This document shows, one piece after another, positions 1 to 11,400 of a DNA stretch of 64,000 nt. Every line of letters begins with the position of its first letter. The stretch's first letter is position 1. Below the pieces are notes generated by a model. That model worked only from the letters and a program-made list of their open reading frames with translations. It had not been told where the DNA came from and did no database searches. Source of the stretch: Trichostrongylus colubriformis (lineage: Eukaryota > Nematoda > Chromadorea > Rhabditida > Trichostrongylidae). The position numbers and the translations under genes are program-made. The stretch is taken from NCBI GenBank assembly GCA_963978905.1, contig OZ022257.1:12112509-12176508 (forward strand), given 5' to 3'.

Positions 1-1824
1 TTTTTTTCGTTTTTTTAGGTTGCTGAACACATAGAGAGCTTTCGTTTTCAGCGAGATTCGATCCAGTGGACTGTGAGTGAAGAAACGCTATGAAAAGTCA
101 CTAGCCACTGCGCCATGCTGACAGTTTTCAAAGTTGGGAGGTGCAGCAGTAATAGCTATTAGTTGGCTTTCTAATAAGGCAGACGAAGGATATATTATTC
201 CTCCTCCTCTTTTTGTCCGTATGGAACAGTCATCTAAAGCCTCACGCTTGCAATTAACGAACCACTGATACTTATCGATCGACCTTTGGGTGCTATGGGA
301 ACAAAGGGAGGGACTGTTGTTGAATGTCGACAGCAATTGGTTTTACATGACTTTTCCATGAGCCGGGGGGGGGGGATACATAAACATTAATTTAAGTTGC
401 ACACTCGATTTCCGTAACACCGTTGTATGTAAATAAACAAAAAAAACGAAAATTAAAGTGAAGATACGAGCAGATGTGCTAGAGAATGAAAAAAAATCGT
501 CAATAATCTATGGACCACAGACAGAAGGACAATTATTGATTTTTTAATTGCTGTAACAGCCGTACTATTACGGTCACCGGGTAATTAGCTAATATTTGTA
601 AGAGAATGAAATAATCAGAAGCATTTCAAAGTGGTGCCAATCAATCGATTCGGCCAGCTAACAGGCACCAGAAGCATTAACGCACCTTCAGCGTGCATAT
701 TTGTTCACAGCTTTTCATTAGAAGGCGCCCTGATGGACACCATGGTGGCTTTCCACAGGACTTTTTCATAGATTACACACAGGGTGGTGATGGGTTGTAC
801 TACTGCAACCAGTGTGTCCACCACGGGAGAACGAAAAAATTGAAAGTGAAAGTCTCAGGCGAATCGATATTGATAAGAGAGAAATAATCCTTGATGGAAG
901 TGGTGTGAGCTGAACGAATGTGACAGATTGAAGACGGCGGTCAGTGATAGGGAAGTGTATTGTGAAGAGAAGAAAGAATAGGGGCCGATAAAAGGTATAC
1001 GGAGGGGTATTCCGGCCTTGGACAATATAGAGACGCTCAAGAACTGAGTGGTTGAGGGCTAGTGAATGGTGTAGGACGGGCGAAAGGATGGACAATAACG
1101 ATGGCAGGCGAACACACAGGGCTCAGCGGCCTCTACACATCACCACCAGCTGTGATGGATGAACATCGGCATAAAACCTGTGTGGGTGCAATGATCAGAG
1201 TATTCATAAGTGATGCAAGTCACACTTATGTGGTCAGAAGTCTCTCAGAAAACTTGCTTACTCCCATCCCCCAAAGATCTGAATAGAATGCTAAAAAATA
1301 AAAATAAAAACCATGTGGATGCTTTATAGAGAAGGTAGTAACTCACTAAGTCCACCTTTGAACTAAATATCCTGGTTCGAGGAGTCTAATTATTATCTTG
1401 TTTACTTTACTTATTTATTTAATTGCCTAATCTATTTGATTATTTGTTTTATTATTTATTCATTTATTTATTTATTCACTATTTATTTATTTATAGACCT
1501 GTTGTTGAGTGACCAGAAAGTCCCACTCATGTTCTGCTGTTTTTCTATCATAAACCCAACATCATACCTATAGCGAGAATGTACATAAATCAACATCCTT
1601 GTTGATCAAACACTTCAGAATCGCCTTGCACCAGAACCCTCTCAAATTCGTAGAAATATTTGAATATGTAAAATGCAGTCATTAACGCACGCCAGCCGAT
1701 ATTCAAGCTATTATTGATGTCCTCGGATCTAATTTGGTGAATGAAAGGCTTCTACATTGCTGAAGGCTTGGATTCACGGCACGCAGGGCTGTTCCTCTTG
1801 ACCAGTTTACTATGCGCTTCATAA

Positions 1825-1930
1825 CACTACAAATACTACAAAGATGCTGAGTTATGGGCAAAAGCTTCGCTGTCGGACGGGACTCGAACCCGCACTTCAT
1901 CCTTTAACTCAGCTTCTGAATGGTATACAG
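1825..1930 (-). repeat. tRNA-derived SINE fragment
   Basis: Read on the minus strand it carries the B-box-like core GGGTTCGAGTCCCGTCCG followed by the family tail CGAAGCTTTTGCCCATAACT. The same core and tail occur at 2440-2565, 34846-35168, 53246-53432 and 60753-61290. The D-arm part is degraded in this copy. Confidence 0.7.
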
Positions 1931-2439
1931 TAGCGCTCGGCCTCGGCCGGTACTCGGCCAAACACTTTTTTGTCATAATTTTTTCTATTTGACCAAATTT
2001 GACAAAATTTTAATATGTGGTGCCTGAACCTATTGCCAACATTTCCTTCTACTTGGGTGCCGCTTGACTCTTTTCATGGTTTTTTTTACAAGAATTTACT
2101 ACAAGACCACCGAAAAAAGGAAAAGGCTCGGTCAAGAAAAGCGGCTTTCTTTGCAAAAACAAAACGGGCAAGCCTCAGAGAACATCAATATTTTGTAGAA
2201 AGACCACGACTTTTGATGGCAGCGGCACAGCGGGACGGCATAGCGATGGACTTCAAAAACAATCTCTATAACCCCGTATCTTACACCTTTGAGCGCCAAA
2301 ATAGTATATTAAATATGTAGTGTCTCTAAGTAGAACATACTAAAATTTCTCTCAGATCGGTCCAGTCGCAAAAAAAAGTTACAAGTGAAAAACCCAAGTG
2401 AACAACCATTCGGCCGAATACATTTGAGCGCTATTGTAT

Positions 2440-2565
2440 ACTAAAGGATAAAGTGCGGGTTCGAGTCCCGTCCAACACCGAAGCTTTTGCCCATAACTCA
2501 GCATCCTTGTAGTAACTTTCGCATCGCGGGCTGCGGCGATAATCAGAAGCTATCAAATATCAAAA
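2440..2565 (+). repeat. tRNA-derived SINE, 5'-truncated copy
   Basis: Plus-strand copy with the internal promoter B-box (GGGTTCGAGTCCCGTCC) and the tail CCCATAACTCAGCATCCTTG, then a GCGGCGATAATCAGAAGCTA end that matches the end of the copy at 61022-61290. The A-box half is missing or strongly diverged. Confidence 0.7.
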
Positions 2566-2782
2566 CTGTACGAAACGTTTTTTAACCATTCGGGATCCTG
2601 GCCGTAACGGTGAAGTGCAACCGACGTCAAAGAAGATGAGGTAAGAATCAATCGCAAAGACTGCTCACGTCAGCAACTGGTATACTGAAAAAACGGTACC
2701 GATCACTGCTATTCGTATTCACATTCAGCTGTGTGACTTAAGGGCACACCAAGCGATAATCAGATTAGTGGCCTTTGATAAC

Positions 2783-3118
2783 TGCTCAGACTGCACCTTT
2801 ATTGCGGCTGCACAGTGCACCCACACGATGCTGTGCCTGCTTGAACACAATCAAGCCACGCCCACCCAGCAAAGTCACACCTGGCCTTAGATAGGCGAAT
2901 TTCCAACGTGGATGCTGCCTTCGTCATCGAAAGGGCTGTTTCATTGATTTATCTTCTCTTATGGCAAGTGTCTTTCTCCAAGTGAGCGCCATGTTGGAAA
3001 GTTGCTCGTCTAAGGCCAGGGATGATTTGCTCGAGTGGGCGTGGCTTGGTTGTGTACAAGCGGGCACAACACCATGAGGGTGTACCGTGCACCCGCAACA
3101 AAGGTGCAGTCTCGGCTT
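2783..3118. repeat. Fold-back (inverted repeat) element
   Basis: The left arm (about 2785-2915) is the reverse complement of the right arm (about 2990-3116). The matching pieces include ACTGCACCTTTATTGCGG against CCGCAACAAAGGTGCAGT, and CAAGCCACGCCCAC against GTGGGCGTGGCTTG. Arms are about 125 bp, diverged by roughly 15-20 percent by eye, with a loop of about 75 bp. It has no coding content. It is probably a non-autonomous DNA element or an inverted duplication. Confidence 0.75.
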
Positions 3119-3989
3119 AATCGAAGGGCCTACTTGCCCCAAAAATATAAACGAACTGCTGGTTCTGCTTCTTTTTTTAGGATTTCTTTAGTCAATCGTC
3201 AAGCTCTCATTGATGGATAAATTTTGCATGGGAGTGTTGTATCACATTAACTAAGGCGGTTCAAGGAGATATCAGTCCAACGAGCCTGTCATCCCGCAAG
3301 GTGAAGTGATTGAAAAAAAGAAATGGCGACAGCTACTTGAATGTCAGCAAACTACAAGTCATGTATATGCGTGGCTCGTCCAGCAGGGATAGTACAATCG
3401 CGTGAACCATGCCTTTTTTGTGCTTCCTCTCACAGCGATTGAACGCCCAAGTTTTGATCATGTGACGTCACGGGAGAGCGGTGATATGGCTACATATGTA
3501 ATGCCATTTTGCTGTCATTAGTGTAGTCACTAGTAAGTCACAAGAGCCTACCGCCGCTGGCACGAGTTTGCAACAAAGCCTAGTTTTGACTAGGAATAGC
3601 ACTAACTATGAAAGGGCTATGGAAATAAGCTTCAATACCGTACACGTTCATGCCTACTAAGGTTTAGGACGAAATAGTACTGTGGACTGACTTCCATGCC
3701 CTGCCGTAAGATTTCGTGCTCCATGGTCAAAGTTTACGGCGCGAAAAATTTTTATTTGAAGTTGGTATATCTCACCTTGGCTTGATTTACATTTGGGATT
3801 TCTAACTTGATATAAAATACTTTATACGGTCATTTTCTTCACTGTGTTTATTTATTCTTGCGGTGTGTTGCATAAAATTCTCATTTTTAAGGCATGATTC
3901 CTGATGAGTTGAATATTTCAATAAACGCGATACAGAATTGCAAACTAAACGGTCACTGCATACCCTCCTTGAGTAAAAAGGACAGGAAG

Positions 3990-6610
3990 ATGTTCAAGCC
4001 GCATGTGGAAGTTCAGCTCAAAAAAGGAGTGTGAGTTGCACTTTATCCGGTTATTTCACAGACCGTGATATTTTTGTTAGAAGCCATTGTAAAGACAATC
4101 AGTGAACTTCCGTGTACTGTACAGGAACTTACTCACACCTACCAAGCACAATTTTCCTATAAAAGACCGGAAAATTCCTTAGAAAACACCTTAATGGCAT
4201 TGAGTAACGTACTTATACCACTTTTCATTCCTGATACACATTCCAAATTTCAGTCTCATTTTTTCATATGCACTTTACAAATCCTTATCACATTTACAGG
4301 GAAAGCATATAAGTTTTCAGAGTTCCATACTCAAATCCTTGTCATTTTTTGGCGATTATCGAATTTCATAGCTCTTTTAAGGGCGAAATCACAAGTTGAA
4401 GGAAGGATACCTGAACTTGAGGCCTTTATCAAACAGCAGTCAACCATACGTAATTGGGTTCCAACCGATTTGGAGTCATCAAATGGCGCTAGTGGTGACA
4501 GCGATTCACTCTTTCGTAGGTTCAATTTCCTCAATTTTCTCGTTTTCAGTGCAATTTCCCCCAAAGATCTGCTTTCAGATTTCATTCATGGAATAGTAAT
4601 TGGCTGTACCAACTACCCTGATGCTTGTTCGCTCACCTCGTTGTTCGAAGATTTGAAGTTGGACGAACATAATGTTCATTTCTATCGACTTAATACCGAT
4701 GGGGCCATGAATCAAGCTTTGTCAGGTATGACGTTACTTCAGCCCTTACCAAAATATAAAAGCATCACTTCACTACCGGCCAGAGGCCAACCACACTCCG
4801 CAGTCATTGTTGGCTGGTTTTCATATTTCACAGCATTGAGTTGTTTCTTCATTCTCTTCTTTTGTATTTTTGTTGTTTTAGGATCCTTTTACTTTTCTTC
4901 TTTGTTGATCTTTGTTTCTTGTAGAGAAACCCTAATCTAGTCTTTTCATGAATTTCAATAAGCCGATCGCATCACCATGGACGGAGAACTCTTAACTTTC
5001 GAAATTCATTCATGTAGTTTCATTGTTTCAGTCGATGAGAATTCGGAAGAGAATTCGGTGGGATCCCTGCTTTGGCAGCTGCCGTGCAGCGAATTCGAGA
5101 ATCTCTGGGAAAACTTGGTCTATGACACTGATCTGAAGAACGAGGTATTTCAAGTTTCTGTTTTGATTCAAGACTCAAGCGGTCATTATTCAACTTTTAA
5201 GCTTGCAGTCACAGACAACGAAATGGTTTTCTGTCTATTAACACAAAATGTTACAGCTCATGTCATATGTTCACGCTCTAATTCAACTCTCAGATAAAGG
5301 AGCTGACATGAAAGTGATTAATGTCAATCGACTCATCATTCTTCTCGGTCCGTATTCTTTTGGCGTCTTATAATATATATAATTCTATTGATATTGAATA
5401 CAGGACCACCTGGTACCGGCAAGACATCGCTCTGTCGTGGTGTAGCGCAACACCTATCCATTCGACTAAACTCTCGATTTTCTAGTTCTGTAATGGTGGA
5501 AATTAATAGCCATAGCTTGTTCTCCAAATGGTTTTCCGAGGTACCGATATTCATTTAATTTTATAACCTTATTATCTTAATTATGCGCAAGACTTCCTCT
5601 TGCACTAATAGACTACTGAACCTGACGCAAAAGCCAGTGAGAGTATCTATGACACAGATGCTTCTATGATGTACGGAGTATCTGTGATGCGTCTGTCAGG
5701 ACAGAACGTCTCACCTTTCGGAATTTAGGCAGATCGTACCTTTACCTGCTTCGAATGTTAGAAAGTTTTATAGAGTGGCAAACTCGTGTTGAAAATGTTC
5801 GATCAAATCGATGAATTAGCCGAGGATGATCGATGCATGGTATTTGTACTCATCGACGAGGTAACGCAATGAAGTTTATAATCTTCTTCAGTGGTCACGT
5901 TGAATCCAGTTCATATCTAGATTGAATCTCTTGGAATGTCACGTGATGCATCAACCAGTCGAGGTGATCCGGCCGATTCTATACGTGCCGTCAATGCACT
6001 GCTGACTCAGATCGATAGGATCAGACGGTGGTTGATTGTGTCATTTTAATTTGTGAACTAGTGTCTTTATTCCGAGTTCGGTTTAAGAAGAACGAATGTG
6101 ATCGTTCTTTGTACATCCAATATGGAGGGATGTCTCGATCGAGCGCTGCTCGATCGTGCCGATGTCGTTCGGCATGTAGGTCAACCGTCTGCTAATGCGC
6201 TCTACTCGATCCTCGCGAAATGTGTCGCGGAGTTAATGAGGGTGGGCCTTTCGCCTAGATTTTTGCTGTTTTCATATTATAATATTTGCCGTGAAATTCC
6301 AGATCGGGCTAGTTGTTTCTGACCAGCAACTGCCTTCTATCAGAGAGCTTGGAGGCGTTGATGGGGAATGCTTTCCTGGACATGAACTCAAGGAACTGGC
6401 TACATTGGCTCTGGGCCTAAGCGGACGATCCATACGACAAGTTCCAGCGCTAGCGTGGTCCAAAGCGCAAGAGGTGAACCAAATCAGTCATCACTAGTTC
6501 GATCCCATTGCTCCTTTACAAAACACTCATTCTAGGAAACCGTATCACTTTCCTCGTGTCTATCACTGTTCAAAGAAGCGATTTTGGAGAAAACTGAATT
6601 GCGAAGATAA
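3990..6610 (+). CDS. pch-2: PCH-2/TRIP13 AAA+ ATPase (HORMA remodeller)
   Basis: Hexameric AAA+ ATPase that, with the p31comet adaptor, remodels HORMA-domain proteins in the spindle checkpoint and meiotic prophase. I built 11 exons with consistent phases: 3990-4030, 4382-4449, 4579-4725, 4963-5144, 5257-5347, 5404-5540, 5774-5860, 5921-6027, 6088-6241, 6303-6473 and 6536-6610, giving 1260 nt and 419 aa (human TRIP13 is 432 aa). The N-terminal domain ([10 protein letters not shown], then [11 protein letters not shown]) aligns with human VHVEVHQRG and FDEPFLTRNV. The AAA core shows Walker [24 protein letters not shown], Walker B VFVLIDE, sensor 1 VLCTSN, arginine-finger region LLDRAD and sensor 2 [10 protein letters not shown] polyadenylation signal follows at 6655. 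Exon 2 uses a weak acceptor (TTTTAAG) and exon 4 an unusual one (CAATAAG), so the N-terminal exons are less certain than the ATPase core. No catalytic residue appears lost. The gene converges on ctns-1. Confidence 0.93.
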
Positions 6611-6654
6611 CTTGCCTCAGTCTGAGGCAGTATACTTACCAGTAACCTTTTCTG

Positions 6655-6660
6655 AATAAA
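6655..6660 (+). terminator. Polyadenylation signal of pch-2
   Basis: AATAAA lies 45 bp after the pch-2 stop codon at 6608-6610, at the usual distance for a nematode 3' untranslated region. Confidence 0.6.
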
Positions 6661-8387
6661 TCCTTATATTTACTGTCACTCAATCACTACACAACTATAA
6701 CGGTTTATCTACGATTTGTGTCACTATGGCAACAGTACCCGTTATTGGTTTTTCGTTACAAATTCCTACATCACACGATATTGGATCTTCTGAGTGAGTA
6801 CCTCCAGGATTTAAAACGGGATCAGCAAAGCACTTACAGGGCGCAGCTGCGCAACCTGAATGTGACCCAGTTCGAGTGTCTCAGCGCACACCAATCGGAA
6901 GCAGTTGTATCGTTGGTCAATCAAAGTTAATGAACCAAATTTTGATTTTAACTACTCCCCATGCGGAAGAACAAGAATAAAGTATGAAAAATATTCAAGT
7001 TCGAGATGGGTCTTCCCTTCCAAGAACTGGGCCAATCGCTTTGAGAGCATCAAGATAGAGATGATCGAGACTATTATCTCGTGATGTGGATAGATGGGAG
7101 AACTTTTAGTATTTGAGAAAGAATATCTTACAAATGGTGAATTCTTGTTTGCGACATTGTTGTAGCGACTGGTAGATAGATGTAATAATAAACGAAATTT
7201 AGTATTCAATGAAGATTCCATTGAAAGCCTTCCAGTGCAAGGAATGTAAGGTCTTACGCTAATTAAGAAGCCTGAATGCTTTTCTCCCAGATTTTCACTT
7301 GATATGAGCAAATCTAAAGAGTACAGTAAATATTCAACATCGGTGATAGCTGCGCTTTTCACAAGAACATTTGTGCGTGAATGCCAAGGCCACAGATATC
7401 CTCCTTTACCTCCTGCGCCTTTCACGGGAAAAAGAAGACTCTGAAAGAAGAAAAAGGGAGAGAAGACGAGATGGATGAGGGAGGTTCAAAAAGGCAAACA
7501 ATGCAAATCTAGACAAACTACAAAGACTTTTTGAGTACAAAGTGCCTGCACTTTTGAGTAAAAACAGATTTTTTTAAATGATTTTTCCACATGTTTCGAT
7601 TCCAGGTCCCTAAATGATCTACACAAAAGCCTGTCCATTCGCTTCTGACCAGTGGGACTACCATGGACACGCTCTCCAAATGACATGCTGAATCAAAAGG
7701 GTCTAAAGGTCCGTGCGAAACGGAAACCAAACTATCTTTTTGTTAAAAGAAGTAAATAATTGTTAAATGGTTATAACAAATAATTATCTCTTTGAACAAT
7801 CACTTAATTTGAAACACACTACAACTGAAAATGAATGTTTAAATATAAACCTCCATTATTTAAAAAAAACCTTCGCAACTACTTCATTTCATTTATTTAG
7901 ATGTGTATTACTCCTGCAAATTCCATTCACAGGGGATAGCTAAAAAGATTCACCTTTCGTCATACGCTTTCGACACTGAATTACTCTATTCGAGTCTTAT
8001 TCAGACGTTTTCACCCCCTCCCCCTCTCTCCCCCAATTCATAGACCACTTCACAGGACTTCCGGTCTCCTTGACTGCCTTCTGCACGAATAAGATCGGTA
8101 GCTTTTGCCAAGCCATCGGGATGCACCACCAACGAGGTGAAATTAGCTGTATTAGAGGATCTTTCAAGAACACTAGCAGTACGAGAAGCACGAGGCAGTC
8201 CCCCCTCCCCTTCACCCCTGTTGGGATCGTGCTGAATTTGTTGCTGCTTTATAACACGCTGTAAAACCCTTTCAAAAAGGCGATTTTGGAGAAAACTGAA
8301 TCGCGAGTATGGCTCCATGTCTCAGTCACGGTATTCATTCAAAGATCATACATTACTTCGATTTTGTTCACCACATAGTTACAACAA
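6661..8387. other. Convergent spacer between pch-2 and ctns-1
   Basis: No conserved gene is recognised. Open frames at 6718-6930 (+), 6952-7425 (-) and 8001-8318 (-) have no family resemblance that I can see. The one notable item is a 38-bp echo of the last pch-2 exon at 8268-8306. Confidence 0.5.
8268..8306 (+). pseudogene. Fragment matching the last pch-2 exon
   Basis: The core GCGATTTTGGAGAAAACTGA is identical to pch-2 exon 8-11 sequence at 6577-6596, and the similarity extends from TTCAAA on the left to CGCGAG on the right (about 6569-6606). In the pch-2 frame it would read FKKAILEKTESR, where pch-2 has [12 protein letters not shown] followed by a stop; here the frame runs on. Only this short piece is shared. 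It is likely a decayed duplication or template-switch product. Chance similarity is unlikely at this length. Confidence 0.55.
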
Positions 8388-8393
8388 TTTATT
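8388..8393 (-). terminator. Polyadenylation signal of ctns-1
   Basis: TTTATT on the plus strand, AATAAA on the minus strand, 36 bp beyond the ctns-1 stop codon at 8429-8431. Confidence 0.55.
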
Positions 8394-8428
8394 TACAGTC
8401 TGTACCAACTTGTCAACAATAAGCAATA

Positions 8429-11400
8429 TTAGTTATTAGTTCCAAAATTATTATGCAGTATTGGATCTTGTGAGCGATTAATACTGCCATGATCTGGGAC
8501 TGATTCTGAGTTTTGAGATGCGATAGGGTTTTCGATGCCCTCGTATTCTGCATGAACCACTTGCACACCCTTATACAACACATAGTGTTGAATCATGAAG
8601 ATAATGTCGAAGAATATTGACACCAGACCCAGCCCAAATTTCACGGGATTTCCGTAAAATGCAACCCAGTCGTCAACATTGACACACTGCAACACCATCT
8701 GTAGAATATCTAGCGTTCCACCAGTGAAGTCAAGAAGAACGTTGCCTATGGACCAGCCGACGGTGCTTTTTCGTTTGAAGTTGAAAAATGTCTGAAAGTA
8801 GATCGGAATATTCAACGCGATTTTCTAAGCGAAATCGCTTGACAATTTTTTGTTGATTTTGGCAAGGGTGGATCCCAGAGTGAGAGCGCACAGCTGTTCC
8901 CTAAGGCCACGATCATACTTTGCGCATCGACGCCGATGTCGGCGTCAAAGTGACGTAAATCTCGGCATCAATCTTATACGCGCTTGCATAACATTCGACC
9001 AAACCACATCGAATATGGCATAGTATGGCACCATGCCAAGATTCGAATTCGACACCGGCGTCGTGTGCGCAAAGTATGACCGCGGCCTAACTGTTTCTGT
9101 GCTTGCACTTCTCTTCGGTCGAAGATAGACCATTCAAGAGTCAGAATGCTACATCGCATTTGGAGTAAGGATTTAGTCCTATCGAGCCCAAAATTTTTGA
9201 ACTAAATGAATTACATACCTGAGGGAAGTATTTCGAGAGAGTGACAGCCATTTTTATGTAGGAAAAACACACGACGAATTGAAGGATATTGATGAGATTG
9301 AGGACGCTGGCTATTGCTGAACATAAGGCGAAAAAAATCAGAAGCGAAGCTAGCGCAAAGCATGCCTTCGAAACCCGTTGACTGTCCCGCTAAAAAGCTT
9401 CAGCTCAACTCCAGAAAATGTTTTCGACTTCAGAGAAAACTGCATTAAGAAATAAAATTATTGAGTATAAAAACAATAATTATGATAATAACAATAATAC
9501 AGACCTCATATATAAAGCATTGAACTGCAGTTACTACACAAGCCATAAAAGCATGCACGGAGAACACGACGTCATTAAGTAAAACTGGTATGGGACTTTT
9601 GGGATGTTCCCCTTTATAACGTGCCTGAAAACAGTTTTTGTGGAAGTTGCTCGAAAATTTAGTTCCTCGGAAATAATATGAAACAACAAGCCTATATCGG
9701 CGCAACCGGGAAGAATTGATCTTCTTAGAGCGCAGGCGCCGGCATAATCACAAACACAGCTTACCTGTACATTGGGATCGAAATACATGAAAAGATTATA
9801 GAGACTGTAGGCCGCGAATCCAATTAAATTCAGCAAAAGAAAATCGAAATTAAGCCCCGTCACACTGAAAAGGCTCCTTATAACAAATACCTATAGTTTT
9901 TTTGAAATTTCAGTTTCACTGATTTGAACATATGATCTCACCTTTTTCTTCTGAAATTCAAGAAAATCTGAGGATAAAATGATAAGCTCCAAGCAAAGAA
10001 ATACATCCATCCGACAATAATAGTGAACAGTTGGATTAGATGCGATTTGATCACAGATACCCGAACAAATGCATCAGCGATACTGAAAACATAGCATCAG
10101 TGCAGAGTTCAGTGCACTTGCTGTGCAGATGTGCATCATAACTAGCCATCTAGGTCACCGCGCCACGCGCCAAGTGCTTTGCTCACTTCATGGTGAAGTG
10201 GTCGCGCACCGAGGCGCGTTCATATTGGGTAGTCTAAAAAGTCTTTTCGTATTTTTAAATACCACTTTTTCCCTCCAAACTGCTTTCCAGCAATATCTCC
10301 TGTGCATACACATGTAGTACAAGTCCACACGCATCTATAGGTATTATTGTCTTCCATCTCCCGGATAACCTTTTTCGGCTAAATAAACATACCAAAGGTC
10401 GATGTCATCTTCATTATCAAAAATTTTTCTTTGAATGGCGTTAGATTGGGAAAGGAAACGATGATAGTCCGATGGAGCAAGATCAGGGCTATGAGGTGGA
10501 TGGGGCAGCAGTTTATCCAAGCTCGAGAATTTTTTGGCGAGTCACTTTTTCAATAGTGGGAAAACTTGCCAAAAATTGCCTCGCCGAAAAATTCTCGAGC
10601 TTGGATGAAAATTTCTGCCCCATCCACCTTATAGCCCTGATCTTGCTCCATCGGACTATCACCTTTTCCTTTCCCTGTCTGACTCCATTCAAAGAAAAAT
10701 TTTTGTATCAAAAATGAGGTTGACCTTTGATATCTTTATTTTGCCGAAAAAATCCGGGAGATGGAAGACAATAATACCTATAGATGCGTGTGGACTTGTA
10801 CTACATGTGTATGTCCAGAAGAGATTGCTGGAAAGTAGTTTGGAGGGAAAAAGCGGTATTTAAAAATACGAAGAGACTTTTTAGACTACCCAATACTTGC
10901 GGTGCCTGTGGCAGGGCGTGGTTGCGCGTCCCTGCGTCTCCGCGTGTGACGCCCTCTCTCGTTGCCTGCGTCGCCTCTGCACCCTCCCCCGTGCCACTCT
11001 GCTTCGTTGCCTGTAAACGCAGCCACGCCGTGCCGGCGCAAAGTAGATATGAACACGGTCTGAGGGATGCGGCCGCCATCTTCTCGTGTGACCTGATCAG
11101 TTGAACAGTCCTGGCGCGCAACGCTTATATGCCCAACAGGGCGAGCAGTGTTGATGTTACAGGCACGACACGTAAGACTGAATCCCGTGTAGATCTGATC
11201 CACAGTATAGCTGCATTCATATTTAACGGTGCGAAAGGCACCCAAAGCGATATCGCAATCCCCGCGATCGTTATGCTGGCGTGTTCGTTGATAATGAAGA
11301 CTCGAAAGTAATGGCCGCAACGAGTGACGGAGTGTGCGCTGTGCATGCGTCGCAGCAAACGTAACAATTACGATCATTCCAGTCTATCGTGTCGCAAGGT

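Larger units (their letters stand above)
1..3989. other. Intergenic stretch before pch-2
   Basis: No conserved protein is recognisable here on either strand. The open frames are short, lack splice-consistent neighbours and do not resemble known families. The stretch holds two SINE fragments (about 1825-1930 and 2440-2565), a fold-back element (2783-3118), a G tract at about 364-372 and an AT-rich TTTATTTA-type run at 1400-1495. Confidence 0.6.

Noticed and set aside
4065..4940. A 291-codon plus-strand frame that looks like a separate gene
   Set aside because: It reads through pch-2 exons 2 and 3 and the introns around them. Only 4382-4449 and 4579-4725 fit the TRIP13 N-terminal domain with consistent splice phases.
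10886..11377. A 163-codon minus-strand frame
   Set aside because: It runs through the GC-rich TIR element and its flank; the same interior occurs in other copies without a conserved frame.
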